Below, one piece after another: positions 1 through 10,700 of a stretch of DNA of 64,000 bases. The DNA is taken from positions 11,811,501 to 11,875,500 of the forward strand of contig CM076153.1 of NCBI GenBank assembly GCA_038025085.1, written 5' to 3'. Source of the DNA: Tetragonia tetragonoides (lineage: Eukaryota; Streptophyta; Magnoliopsida; Caryophyllales; Aizoaceae). Each line of letters begins with the position of its first letter. Position 1 is the stretch's first letter. A program made the position numbers and the translations under genes. Under the pieces are notes generated by a model that did not search any database, was not told where the DNA came from, and saw only the letters and a list, made by a program, of their open reading frames with translations.

Positions 1-1
1 C

Positions 2-808
2 CCCTGTCCTCTGAAAGCCTAACACATTCGTGTTATGGCCTGATTCGTATGCGCGAGTCCTTGGATTTATGCAGTTAATAAAAATGTTACAGTGGGATAA
101 TGATAGACCATTTTGTTGTGTGATTGCTTTCTGATCTCCGCCTCTCTTATGTTTAGAGCTACAGTTCAATTGCTTGGCCACCTGAGTCTCATTTTCCTCT
201 TGCAGCTGGAAGGTGGCATTGTTGGTTTGATCTATATGAGCAGGATGGTCTGGAAGCTTCACAGTTTCAACTAGCCACTTGATGTTGCCATCGACCTTTA
301 GAGGGACAACATCATTGTTGCTGTTCACAAGCATGACCCAATTCCTTGGACCTGCAACATTTTCTTCATCAGCACTTCTGGACTGCCATTCAGAGTAGTG
401 ATCGGGAGACACGCTATTCACAACCCTATTCACAATCCAATTCACAATGAAGTGTTGATTGCTATTATTCACAACTGTGTCAATTATGAGTTTCTTAATC
501 TTGCTCACTAGGGAGCCATGATTTTCAGGAATGCTCTTCATTATCATGTTTCCTAGAGTGGGGAGTCTGCATTCTATGTCATACTCTTCAGCATGGCTTG
601 GTACCATATTCAGGTACCCGTTGTAGCAACTCTTGAGCCGGAAAGCTCCTATGGAATAGTCGACCGGCTCCATCGTCCAACAAATATGATTTGACAAGGG
701 AGACTCGGGACTAATCATTTTAACTGACCGCCGATCACTGCAGGCAGCGAGGTACTTACCAAATGGGTCCTGAAGTTTGATCACCTTGGATTGCTGCGGG
801 AGCTCCAT
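2..808 (-). CDS. DUF569 / fascin-like domain protein, 3' part outside window
   Basis: An open frame of 269 codons starts at the ATG at 806-808 and runs off the left edge without a stop, so the C-terminus is not seen. The N-terminus (MELPQQSKVIKL, then FGKYLAA, a WT-E-V block and FRLKSCYNGYL near residues 50-65) matches the layout of the plant DUF569 family, a beta-trefoil, fascin-like fold: K-x-V-x-L, KYL-x-A, then WTVE and RLKSCYGKYL. An in-frame TGA lies six codons upstream, and a TGATGCAG sequence just upstream could be a splice acceptor for a leader intron. Residues 100-150 are not typical of the family and I do not recognise them. The biochemical role of the family is poorly known. The assignment is by motif only. 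Confidence 0.6.
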   Translation of the reverse strand, partial: MELPQQSKVIKLQDPFGKYLAACSDRRSVKMISPESPLSNHICWTMEPVDYSIGAFRLKSCYNGYLNMVPSHAEEYDIECRLPTLGNMIMKSIPENHGSLVSKIKKLIIDTVVNNSNQHFIVNWIVNRVVNSVSPDHYSEWQSRSADEENVAGPRNWVMLVNSNNDVVPLKVDGNIKWLVETVKLPDHPAHIDQTNNATFQLQEENETQVAKQLNCSSKHKRGGDQKAITQQNGLSLSHCNIFINCINPRTRAYESGHNTNVLGFQRTG

Positions 809-944
809 ACCACCCAGTCTGCATCAAACAGATATTCACTAATTTATAGCTAAATGCCTATAGTCTCCAATAGCTACAATTCCGGGTATGAACAAGTTCA
901 TGTTTTACATATAGCACATGTATCAGATTAGTTGTCTAATACAA

Positions 945-1345
945 ACTTATGGAAGAGCCCTAACCCCAAAAGCTAGCTTAAAGGGTGGGAGAATCCATAA
1001 GTTTATATAAACCCCACATCAATCCCCCATAAGACTTATGTGGGACTCAAGTCTCATACCTTGCAATTGGATCAATATCAATCCACCACGCTCCGTAGCC
1101 TAGGCACCTGCGGGCTAGCTGTGCGCTAGACTTTTCTAACCCTGGGTGAACACTGCTATACCGACGTCACCACTCATGGTGCGAGGACACGGAGGGGTGG
1201 TGGTTAGCTCTGATAGACTTATGGAATAGCCCAACCCCAAAAGCTAGCTCAAAAATTGGAAGAACCCATAAGTCTGTATAAACACCACATCAATCCCCCA
1301 TAAGACGGACGTGGGACTCAAGTCCTATACCTTGCAATTGCATCA
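945..1345 (-). mobile_element. TRIM (miniature LTR retrotransposon)
   Basis: Two direct repeats of about 130 bases (945-1074 and 1217-1345) flank a 142-base core with no coding capacity. Read on the minus strand the repeats begin TGAT and contain the block ACTTGAGTCCCAC followed by a TATATAAA or similar box. The core begins with TATCAGAGC directly after the right-hand repeat, which fits the initiator-tRNA-Met primer site (TGGTATCAGAGC) with its first bases decayed. Size, primer site and lack of ORFs fit a TRIM. It sits about 140 bases upstream of the start codon of the DUF569-like gene, so it may form part of that gene's 5' region. Confidence 0.6.
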
Positions 1346-1930
1346 TATCGTAGTCTGTTGGCCAGAAAATTCTACAGCAAATATGTTAAACTTAGGTTGA
1401 CCCTGAGACTCTTCCTTTGATGATTAAATGAGGAAGTTATATATTAGCCTAGCAAAAATAAATAAAAAATAAAATTGACCTTGAGGGTCACCAATTCTCC
1501 TCACATTCTCTCACACTAGCTTTGTATGCGTGCATTTCTTAATTTTGAAAAGTATGGAAAAAGTAGACTAATTTTATTGGTGAAAAACAATTGCTTATCA
1601 TTTGATGGATTTATATATAATTAAGGAATACTATCAAATCAGTAACCACAAGCTACTAGTACTTTTTTTTTTCTTTTTTTTTTTTATCAATAGTATTCTT
1701 GGAAAAATAGAGTACAAGGAAAAACACTAACTTATACTAGCATCAAACATTATTTTTTTTCTTTAATAATTGTTCCGATTGAAAATTTTCATTTTGCTGG
1801 AACTGGAGAAATGACCAAACAATCAATACGTAGATTAAAAAGGCAAGGTGATAGATAGCCTTTATGACTTGTATAGAGGAATATGAGAGCTAATAATCCT
1901 ATGGCGTATTAACATACTTATGTTTTTATG

Positions 1931-1970
1931 GTGATTATACTATTATAGTGGTGATTATACTATTATAGTG
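1931..1970. repeat. 20-bp tandem duplication
   Basis: GTGATTATACTATTATAGTG occurs twice head to tail without any mismatch, so it is a recent slippage or repair duplication. Confidence 0.8.
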
Positions 1971-2220
1971 GCATGATTTGATCTTAACCTTCCACTGTGT
2001 AGTCACAAATGGCTCAGATCCATTATAGTGACAAGATTGATGGTGTTTTTTTCCTCGTCTTCTAATTTTCGTAGAAAACAAACAATGAAAGTGAACCATA
2101 TTAAAAGCTAAAAATAAGGGTAGTTTTCTTTTATTTTATATTTTTTCCCCCATTAAAAATAGGGGTAATTTTCTATTATTTCATATATATTTTTTATTTT
2201 ATTGGTAAATCAAGATATGG

Positions 2221-2315
2221 GTAGTTGTATTAATTGGGATTTGGGAAGCATCCTAGATCAAACCAAGAATTTATTCTTGGTAGTTGTATTAATTGGGATT
2301 TGGGAAGCATCCTAT
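2221..2315. repeat. Local direct repeat of about 35 bp
   Basis: The segment starting GTAGTTGTATTAATTGGG at 2221 recurs at 2280 after a 59-base step and ends GGAAGCATCCTA in both copies. It looks like a segmental tandem duplication of a 59-base unit with the second unit incomplete. Confidence 0.75.
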
Positions 2316-2800
2316 TCCTAGATCTTCAAATTATAATGTCATTAAATGGTCTACAATCTGCATTTTAACCTCTTTTCGCATGTTTTATACTCGAAAATGG
2401 AAACAACGCTATTTTTTCTCTCACTTAAAAGTGAATTACCCAGAAAATAAATTCGATAAGACAGAAAAAAGCCGATTAAGAATGATTTACCTTCCGGAAT
2501 CGCAAGAGTTTAGGATTTCGATTCAGATTAAAACTCTCGCGTCGCAAACAAAGTCCCGTTTGCGGATCTCTTCCGGTGTGTGCTCTTCATCGCGAGTGGG
2601 CGGCGGATTGTTTTAGTAGAGACATTTCCAAAATTAGGTTAAAGCATACCCTAAATTGGTAATTTGGTCCCTTGAAACCGGAAATACATTTCAAAAAACA
2701 CTAAATTGGTAATTTGGTCTACGCATTTTAAGAAAAGCCAACTTGGTTTTTTCCTCTCTCAGTTCTTTTTCTACTTGCCAGCCTTTGAACCCCTGACCTT

Positions 2801-3083
2801 AAGGCCTCGTTTACTAGCTTGCAATCAAATGTAATGCAATGCAATCATTTTGTAGAGTAAATGTGGGGTGAAAAATGAAGGAATGAGAGGAGAGAGATGG
2901 GAAAAGTGAGGTTAATTGCATCATTCAATATAATCACAATTGCTCAACTTTTTCCATGTAATGGTGATTACTTTGAGTGATGTAATCAACCTTAATTTTC
3001 TCATCTCCTTCCTTCCCCTCTTTCATTTTCCACCTCACAATTACCCTAATGCAATAATTTGATTGCAAGATAGTAAACATCAT
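2801..3083. mobile_element. MITE with terminal inverted repeats
   Basis: The left end has TTTACTAGCTTGCAATCAAA and the right end, read in reverse complement, has TTTACTATCTTGCAATCAAA, one mismatch in 20. The 280-base interior has no ORF and is partly self-complementary (GGAATGAGAGG against CCTTCCTTCCCC). The exact outer ends and target duplication are unclear, so the superfamily is left open. Confidence 0.65.
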
Positions 3084-3112
3084 CTAAGAGTTAAGACAGC
3101 CAAATGAGTTGT

Positions 3113-3682
3113 CCCCCGTCGTAAGATCAAACTTTGACACATTAATTTATGATAAAATAAAAGTATTTAAAATGTAAAAGCACTATAATTAGATTCATTT
3201 TAGATAGTCCTTTTAAAAAATCATAATTTTTATAAAAAATTTTATATCTTTATATTATTACGAATATTTATGGTCTTAATAGTGCATTGGAGACCCTGAA
3301 TAAGTAAATGTCTAAGGTTTTTTTAAGGGCGTGTTCTTTTTCACTTATTGGACCTTACTCAATCAGTGAAAATCAGTGGCAAGACCTTACTCAATTAATG
3401 GGAACCTGTAGCAAGACATTACTGAAGCAGTGAGAAACAGTGGCAGGACCCATATACCTCATCACAGAATCAGTGACACGACCTTACTCAATCAGTGAGA
3501 ATTAGTGGATGGATCTAACCGAATCAGTGGAAATCAGTGGCAAGATCTTATTGAATAAGTGAGAATCAGTGGCCATGAATAAGGCATGAAATGTTCAATA
3601 AACATATGCATTTTACTTACTCAATCAGTGAGAATCAGTGAAAATAAGTGGAAAAGAACGCACCCTTAGACGAAGGGAGTAC
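3113..3682. mobile_element. Stowaway/mariner-type MITE, split by another MITE
   Basis: The left part resembles the better preserved copy at 12495-12756: both share AAACTTTGA, a TTAGATTCATTT block and GCATTGGAGAC. The right end GAAGGGAGTA, found at 3673-3682 after a 344-base interruption, is the terminal CTCCCT-type repeat next to a TA. The left terminal repeat is decayed (CCCCCGTCGTAAG). Confidence 0.5.
3325..3668. mobile_element. hAT-like MITE nested in the Stowaway copy
   Basis: The ends are AAGGGCGTGTTCTTTTTCAC and, reversed, AAGGGTGCGTTCTTTTCCAC: terminal inverted repeats with a few mismatches. The interior carries six or more irregular copies of CAATCAGTGAGAATCAGTG and related words. 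It has no ORF and interrupts the right end of the older element. Confidence 0.6.
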
Positions 3683-3861
3683 ATCATAAGGAATGAAAAA
3701 ACAAATAAAAAAAGTAATTTTAGATTGTTATTTTGTAACACACTGGGATTCTTGTTTTTTCAAAAAATAGATATTGAAGATAGATATCATGTCTTAAACA
3801 ATAGAGGACATAATCAAGTTCATATAATTGTATAGAGAAATGATAGTGTTAAAAATAAACG

Positions 3862-3965
3862 TATTAAATTAGTGGCACAATTGGCAAAGAAGTTATACTA
3901 TAACCTAATGGTCAAGGATTAGATTCTTGACAATAAAATTTAATTTATATACATATAACACATGG
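3862..3965 (+). repeat. Decayed tRNA-like SINE candidate
   Basis: TGGCACAATTGG fits the RNA polymerase III box A pattern. A weak box-B-like GGATTAGATTC follows about 50 bases later. With only one good box this is tentative. Confidence 0.25.
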
Positions 3966-4836
3966 AAAAGTTTAGTCCTCTATGTAAAGTGTTAACTCCG
4001 ATGAAAGTGGTCAATTGAAACACAAATTTGATTTTTAAGTACTTTATTATGTAAAGATAATAAAATTTAGATTTGTAATTTGGTAAAAGATGAAGCTACT
4101 TCTATATTAGGAATGATGAAAGAGTTCTGTTTTGCCTTAGCGTAGTTGTATAATCACTTAAGGTTGTGTTCTCTTAACTAAAACCACTTAGCTTATTCTT
4201 GAATGATGAAGATGAAAATTTTATCAAATATTATTTAGTGCTTATTTGGTTGACATACCGCTAACATAAGAAATGTAAATTCTCGTGTCAAACATAGTCT
4301 TAATAGGTGTAATTCATAAATGTTTTTGGATAATTAGATGATGTATTTTGATAGATAATTTTTTGTATTCATTTGACATTTACTAGTTTATGCTCCTGCT
4401 ATTGGCAAGTTTCTTACGAAAAGTAGACTAAAATTTTTGAACTTTATTTATGAAATTTTGTGCCGATAATTAGGCTAGGTTACATATCTACCAAATTTTA
4501 GTTCTAAAAGATAACAATTAGTGTTATTTGTTAAACATAATTTTTTTATAAAACGGTTTTTTTGTAACTTTTGGTAAGACGATGGTCACTTTTCAATGAA
4601 ATAAGGGTCGCTGCTTACCGTTATTGACCCCCGCATTGCTAAATAGTGACCCCGTTTTTTGGTGAATTGGTGGTTAAATAAATAACCAATAAATTCTTTT
4701 TACCTTGATAAATATTCTAGTTGTTTTTTCTTTTTCTTTTTTGGAAAGTGGTTAGTTTTATATATTCCATCATCATTTAAAGGGGACCAATGTGGTAACT
4801 ATTGGTAATGCAATGGTATTTGGAAGTCATTATTAA
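3966..4836. other. AT-rich intergenic DNA
   Basis: I see no gene, repeat family or signal that I can support here. Composition is very AT-rich with many stops in all frames. Confidence 0.5.
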
Positions 4837-5265
4837 CACTATGTTTGGGAATTTTGTAATTGAGGAAAACTGTAGAAAAGTAAATCTATGGAATCTACAT
4901 AAAAGTAAAACAGTGAAAATCTTATCATTTTCACTTGTTTGGTTTATCGGTTTAAATGTTGTAGAAATGTAGGACATTTACATTGTTTTCTTTTGTTTGG
5001 TTGGTTATTCTAGAAATCTATGGTAGAATAAAAGCTTTCTTTTTAAATTTCCTCATATTTTCACAGATTTTCCATCGATTTTGAGGGGAAAACTATGGAA
5101 ATCTAATTGGGCAAATTATAACTAGGAGATTTCCACAGATTTTCATATTTTTAATTTTCCACAGTTTTCCGCACTAACAACCAAACAAAGCAAATTTAAA
5201 GATTTTATAGTTTTCTCTAGTTTTGCTTCATTTTACTCATTAACTTAAAGTTCCCAAACACACTG
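4837..5265. mobile_element. PIF/Harbinger-type MITE, TSD TAA
   Basis: The 429-base element starts CACTATGTTTGGGAA and ends, in reverse complement, CAGTGTGTTTGGGAA. It is flanked by TAA on both sides (4834-4836 and 5266-5268). A three-base TAA duplication with 14-15 base terminal repeats is the Tourist/Harbinger pattern. The interior holds long imperfect complementary AT-rich arms and no ORF. Confidence 0.7.
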
Positions 5266-5309
5266 TAAAGTTTAAGCTTGTATTCTTTGGTCTTTCTCTT
5301 TCTTGTTTT

Positions 5310-5560
5310 GTGTGTGAAAAGCTAGTGTCCCACATTGGAAAACCAAAGAAGTTAAGGGTTTATAATTAAAGGGCTTCCTTCGATTGTTTTAAGAACTACC
5401 TCCTATGTATTGAGCTAGAGATGGGCTTCCCCACGAGCGCGTCGCTGCTCGGTTTGGATCGCACACGCTGTGTAATGTGGCCTAACTTTTTGGGCGAGGT
5501 TTATTCTAGAGCCCAGTTTTATGGAACTCTTCGTTTAACAAAGTTCAATCTACAGTTTAT
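5310..5560 (+). repeat. Possible LTR/TRIM promoter fragment
   Basis: GTGTCCCACATTGGA followed by TTTATAATTAAAGGGC and a GC-rich stretch is a pattern I associate with LTRs of small plant retroelements. No second copy or primer site is present in the window, so this stays tentative. Confidence 0.3.
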
Positions 5561-5779
5561 TATTTTCGTTTTGAACAATTCAAAATTGTTTGCAACGTTT
5601 CTTGATTTGTCTCCTCGATTATCTCAATGGGTCATTAAGCCGTTTCTTCTTTTTGTTGCTAAGTAGCGTTCTTCCCGCAATTTTGAGATATACGGGAATC
5701 TTCTTCTCCTTATATTTTTTCCTCTGGTTTTGAGCAATTTTTCAATCATTATTCATTAGCATGTAGAGTTTGAGCCTGA

Positions 5780-6130
5780 TAGAAGACAAAGGAAAGCCTC
5801 AAAATCTGAATGGAATATCTCCAGCATAAAATCCATAGTAGCTTCAAATATAGCACTTCTAACTTTTTTTTTTGGTAATAATAGCACTTCTAACTTTAGA
5901 AGAGACCCATTTACATAATCAAATCCCTTTTCCTAGTCAATTTTAATTATCACTTTAGGAGAGAGATATTTTCGCTATATTTGTTTAACAACTTCATGCC
6001 CCACTAGCCACTACAGTACGTTATCAAAAAGCTCTCTCCCCTGACAAAAGCCTTTTGCTCTCGCCCAATAAGATTTCAGAGTGCATGTGCTTTTCGCAAA
6101 CCTTTTACCACTCTAGACACAGAAGTAACA
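5780..6130 (-). pseudogene. L1-type LINE reverse transcriptase remnant
   Basis: Conceptual translation of the minus strand shows, with several stops and frame breaks, a GRELFDNVL block, then HEVVKQ, then SPKVIIKID. This is the succession FVPGR-x-I-x-DN-x-L, HE-x-V, SP-R-x-M-x-K-x-D in the fingers of plant LINE reverse transcriptases. A 14-base duplication (ATAGCACTTCTAAC at 5854 and 5882 area, separated by a poly-T) breaks it further. No endonuclease, poly(A) tail or YADD box is seen. It is a dead fragment. Confidence 0.5.
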
Positions 6131-7005
6131 ATTGCAACTTGTGTAGAGGAATAGTAAGTTCTAAAGGAAACTTACACTTCACATGACATGTCTCCCCACA
6201 TTTCTCCACCTACAACACCTCACTGTGTCCATTCATCCGATATAACTAGTTACATTTCCGTGCGATGCATAATTGGATACAAAAATTCTCTTTTATAAAT
6301 CTTTTTTTTAATATGTATAGTACAAACCTACATCATTGCATCAATTATAGGTTAGAATACTAAATTTTAAAATATCTCATATAGTTAATCATGGTTTGGC
6401 CAAACGTCTACGTTTTGCTTCAGTTTACTCCAATATCCAGTCTAAAAAAATACCTAGAAAATGGAAGCAATGAAATTATGTTTAATTAGTTAGCAACTAT
6501 GTATACCCATCATTGAAAGCTCATACACATATCATTTCTACAATATATAATACCGTAGAACAAATGATGCAAAAATTGAAATAGTAACGATGTATACTTT
6601 GGCTTGAATAGTGTCAAAACATGCATGCATCCGCACCAAACCAAAAAAAAAATGACATCAATAGCAAAAATATATATTTTCATTATCATATGCATGTATC
6701 ATTATAAATTAAAATAATGTATTTAACATTAATGTAGATTCATGCATTAGTGTAGATTCATGCATTTTATTTATGATGATGTGTCAATTTATGTGAATGC
6801 CTTGCTTATGTGGACGCCTATGTGTCGATCAAATAATTGTGCATATCCACTTATATATATATATATGGTAATTTAGAAAGATGTCATTCATTGTCACTTT
6901 CCGGAGATAGAAAAGGAATGAAAAGGAAAGTTATTAACAATAACAATGAACAAAAACCAACATTAATGTACTTTTAACTGATGACCCCACCGAATGAATT
7001 ACTAA
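6131..7005. other. AT-rich intergenic DNA
   Basis: No gene seen. It holds a short tandem pair of GTAGATTCATGCATT around 6735-6768 and a (TA)n tract near 6855-6867. Confidence 0.5.
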
Positions 7006-7357
7006 GAGCCTGTTTGGAAGTTGGAGAATGGAGGGAAATGAGGGGGAAATAAAAAGTTCTCCTTGTTTGTAAGTTTTTTTAAAGAGGGGAAGGGTAGGGA
7101 ATGAAGGGGAATAGTTCCCCTCCATTCCCCTCCATTAACTCAATTTTTGTTCCCCCTTCCAAATTGGGGGGGAAATGGAGGGGAAGGGGAATTTTTAAGT
7201 GATCGTAGTCGGTTCCCCTCAATTCCCCTCCCTTCTCCTTACTTAAACTCTCAACACAAGGTGAATTATTTCACCTTCATTCTCCTCCCTTCCCTTCCCT
7301 TCCCTTCCCTTCCCCTTCACCTCATTCCCTTCCCACACAAAACTCCCAAATAGGCTC
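7006..7357. mobile_element. PIF/Harbinger-type MITE, TSD TAA
   Basis: The 352-base element starts GAGCCTGTTTGGAAG and ends, reversed, GAGCCTATTTGGGAG. TAA flanks it at 7003-7005 and 7358-7360. The interior is strongly purine/pyrimidine asymmetric (GGAGGGGAAGGGG against CCTTCCCTTCCCTT) and includes a short TTCCC microsatellite at about 7290-7315. No coding capacity. Confidence 0.75.
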
Positions 7358-7708
7358 TAATAGGGCCTCTAATAGAATAAGTCGAGATCGGTTGAGCTAA
7401 ACTAGATTTGAGCTCGACTCACTAAAACTCGAATCTCGTCAAGCTTTCACATCTCGAATTCAACTTGCCTCGATTTGAGGAATTCAAAACTCAACTCAAA
7501 CGAACCAAGTTGTTGACCAATCCTTATTCGCTGGATATGTGTCCAGCTAGCATGGTTGGACCAGGCCTAACACGACGTTGTTTATGCATCTCTCATCCGC
7601 GCTGATGTCCTTAAACCATTTAATTCAAATTTTGTACCGTTTATTACTTCTTTTGCTTTTCCTTGTTTGTTTGATTGTTGCAGGGACCTCTTAGGGTGAC
7701 GTGTTCTG

Positions 7709-7947
7709 TATAAACGTTGAGAGTAATTGAAGGCTTAAGAATTATATTGATAGGTGCATATATTTATATACAAACTATTGAAGAGAAAATATTATAAAGA
7801 ACGCAACTAAACTAATCTAATGCTATAATCAAGGAATAGAATATTAACACCCTAAGAATAGAAGATACATAAAGATAATTAAGGAAGAGAATAATTGGAA
7901 ATAATAAAGTAATATATGCGAGAAGATTCTCTGATTATTCTCTAATA
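7709..7947 (-). repeat. 3' LTR of the small copia element
   Basis: This 239-base copy equals 8814-9052 apart from scattered substitutions. The left boundary is fixed by the TTCTG duplication and the right boundary by the point where similarity to the other LTR stops. Confidence 0.85.
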
Positions 7948-8800
7948 CGCCCCCGCAAGTTGGACGTTCGGTAGGAGAGTCTAATCTTGGAAGTGAGACA
8001 GGAGAAGCGATCACAGGAGAGCGATTTAGTGAGTACATACGCAAGTTGATAATTTTGTTGATGTGTTAGCTAGATCGTTGGACCCGTTGGTGACATGGTG
8101 ACTCGCGCCACTGTCAAGGAGCCACACATCGGGTTTGGTGAGGTTTGAGTGGTTTGTGCGACTTGGGTGCGAGGGGAGTAATAGGTTGGGTTGGGTGCTC
8201 GGTTTGAGTGAGGTGGAAGTGGTACAGCGATGTGCGGAATAGTTTTTAAATTCGGAATATTTGGAGAGTACGTGACCTTAGGTATTATGAAACCAAAGAC
8301 ATTTGTCGAGGAAGGGTTTCGGGTGGGTGTTGGATTGGTGAGGGGTTGATTTGCCGAGGAGGTGGTGGGACGAGTGAATGGTCGTCTGTAGGCGGCAAGG
8401 ACCGATCATTACATGCTTTAATGGATTGCATGTAGTCGGCTATGGTTTGAGTTGTTTTGGTGATATTGTTTAGATTACCCTTGATTTGAAGGATGTGACC
8501 TCGGGTGGGTTTGACATAGGTGTTGGCGAGAGTTTGCCATGCCTTAGCAGTGGTGGTAGAATGACAAACAATAGATCCGACGGAGGGTGTGAGAGTGCCA
8601 AGAAGAGCACCAAAGAGTAGTTGGTCTTGACAGGTCTATGTGAGGAGGGCTTGATTTATTTGGTGGTGTCGTCGGTATTGGTGAGGGTGGCGACAAGTGG
8701 TGGTGTTGTGCCATCAACAAAGTGATGGAGGTGATAACCAAGGAGAATGGATTTGATTTGGGAAAACCATGGTGGTATAGTTTAAAGGTTGGATCAGTAA
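7948..8800 (-). pseudogene. copia gag-protease remnant joined to the end of RNase H
   Basis: Read on the minus strand, in pieces because of frame breaks, the first half encodes a copia gag (UBN2-type): a block with LGTLTPSVGSIV, then AKAWQTLANTYVKP and QTIADYMQSIKA. At about 8090-8120 the aspartic-protease motif LDSGASHHVT follows. The frame then jumps within a few dozen bases to the C-terminus of the polyprotein (LTKSLSCDRFSCLTSK), the usual last residues after RNase H. Integrase, reverse transcriptase and nearly all of RNase H are therefore deleted. No functional product is expected. Confidence 0.7.
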
Positions 8801-8801
8801 A

Positions 8802-8813
8802 GCCGTGATACCA
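8802..8813 (-). other. Primer binding site, tRNA-Met type
   Basis: TGGTATCACGGC directly follows the 5' LTR in element sense and resembles the copia primer site TGGTATCAGAGC. Confidence 0.65.
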
Positions 8814-9052
8814 TATAAACGTTGAGATTAATTGAAGGCTTAAGAATTACATGGATAGGTGCATATATTTATATACAAACTATTGAAAAGAGAATATTAT
8901 AAAGAAGGCAACTAAACTAATCTAATGCTATAATCAAGGAATAGAATACTAACACCCTAAAAATAGAAAATACATAGAGATACTTAAGGAAGAGAATAAC
9001 TGAAAATAATAAAGTAATATATGCAAGAAGATTCTCTGATTATTCTCTAATA
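8814..9052 (-). repeat. 5' LTR of the small copia element
   Basis: This 239-base copy is the same length as the 3' LTR and is flanked outside by the TTCTG duplication. Confidence 0.85.
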
Positions 9053-9689
9053 TTCTGCACCACAAGCTCTTTTTAATTTTTAATTTTTAATTTTTTAATG
9101 CTCAAGCTCATTTTTTCAATGAAGCTTTTGGTATCTGGAAATCTTATACTTTAGGAGAAAATAAATTGGATGCAATTATCTGTTTTAGTATTTTTCTTTT
9201 CTGTTGATCGAGCAATATTCTTTTGTGAGTTGGTCTCAAATAAAAGCTTACTCCTAAATTTTAATATTTTTATTTATAGATATTAAATTTAATATTTATA
9301 AATCTTATATTCTTATTTATTAACATTACCTTGAGTATTTTATGAACCTTTGTTTTAGTAATTATGAACATTTTACATTATTTTTTATACACCTTAAGTT
9401 TATATTTTATTTTGTCTTTAGATTTTTTTTTTCATGAACATTTACCTTGAATGTTTATGAACCTTATACTTATTGGTTATGAATATTAGTATTTTATGAA
9501 CTAACTAGATATAAGTTATGAACCACTAGGGTACTACTTATAAATGAATATAATATAATGAACTATTATGGTATCATTTATCAACCAACAATATATAAGT
9601 TGTGAATTATTAGGCTCATAAAAGGTTCACATAATCAAAGGTTCACTAAAAAAAAATACTAAAGGTTCATTAAAAATGTTCTTATGTTT
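9053..9689. other. AT-rich DNA with eroded tandem-repeat words
   Basis: No gene seen. From about 9340 on, words such as TTATGAACC and ATGAACATT recur irregularly. They look like degraded outer copies of the array that follows. Confidence 0.5.
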
Positions 9690-10700
9690 ATATAAATGAA
9701 CTTTATGAACAATTAGACTATCTAAAATGAACCTTACGCTTATAATTATTATGAACATTATTACACTTATAAGTATTAAACTATTAGACTATTTCAAATG
9801 AACATTACGTTTATGACTTATGAACTATTAGATTATTTTAAATGAACATTAGGTTTATAGCTTATTAACTACTAGATTATTATAAATGAACATTGCGTTT
9901 ATAGCTTATGGACTACTAGGCTATTTCAAATGAACATTGCGTCTATAGCTTATGAACTACTAGGTCATTTTAAATGAACATAACGTTTATAGCTTATGAA
10001 CTAGTAGACTATTTTAAATGAACATTACATTTATAGCTTGTGAACTAGTAGATTATTTTAAATGAACATTACGTTAATAACTTATGAACTACTAGGCTAT
10101 TATAAATGAACATTGTGTTTATAGCTTATGAGAGTACTAGGCTATTATAAATGAACATTGCGTTTATAGCTTATGAATTCCAATGTTATTTTAAATTAAC
10201 ATTGCGTTTATGAACTTGTAGGCTATTTTAAATGAACATTGCGTTTATAGTTTAGGAACTAGTAGGCTATTTTAATTGAACATTGCGTTTATAGTTTAAG
10301 AACTAGTAGGCTATTTTAAATGAACATTGCGTTTATAACTTATTAACTACTAGGCCATCTTAAGTGAACATTGCATTTATATTTTAAGAACTAGTAAACT
10401 ATTTTAAATGAACATTGCGTTTATAGCTTATGAACTAGTAGTACTAGGTCTTTTTAAATTAACATTACGTTTGTAACTTATGAACTACTAGGCTATTTTA
10501 AATGAACATTACGTTTATAGCTTATGAACTACTAGGCTATTTTAAATGAACATTAATTACATTTATAGTTTATGAACTACTAGGTTGTTTTATATTGAGC
10601 ATTACGTTGATAGCTTATGGACTACTCCGTATTCGATTATTTTAAATGAACATTACGTTTATATTTTATGAACTATTAGACTAATTAAATGAACATTGTA
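9690..10700. repeat. Minisatellite array, 44-bp unit, about 23 copies
   Basis: A unit of 44 bases, best seen at 10499-10585 as GGCTATTTTAAATGAACATT followed by ACGTTTATAGCTTATGAACT and ACTA, is repeated head to tail about 23 times with substitutions and small indels. The central copies are the most alike and the edges are more diverged. No ORF runs through it. Confidence 0.85.

Larger units (their letters stand above)
1346..2800. other. AT-rich intergenic DNA, no gene seen
   Basis: No coding pattern is convincing. The stretch holds poly-T tracts near 1665-1685, a perfect 20-base tandem duplication (1931-1950 and 1951-1970), and two copies of a 35-base sequence at 2221-2255 and 2280-2315. A 107-codon open frame at 2293-2616 has biased composition and no recognisable motif. 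Confidence 0.6.
7709..9052 (-). mobile_element. Deleted Ty1/copia element with TA...TA LTR ends
   Basis: Two 239-base LTRs (7709-7947 and 8814-9052) flank 866 bases of gag-pol remnant. A 5-base duplication TTCTG flanks the whole (7704-7708 and 9053-9057). Read in element sense the LTRs begin TATTAGAG and end CGTTTATA instead of TG...CA. The primer site TGGTATCACGGC (8802-8813) abuts the 5' LTR. Most of pol is gone, leaving a non-autonomous copy. Confidence 0.85.

Noticed and set aside
2293..2616. 107-codon frame as a host gene
   Set aside because: It starts inside a local duplication and shows no motif, splice context or codon pattern of a plant gene.
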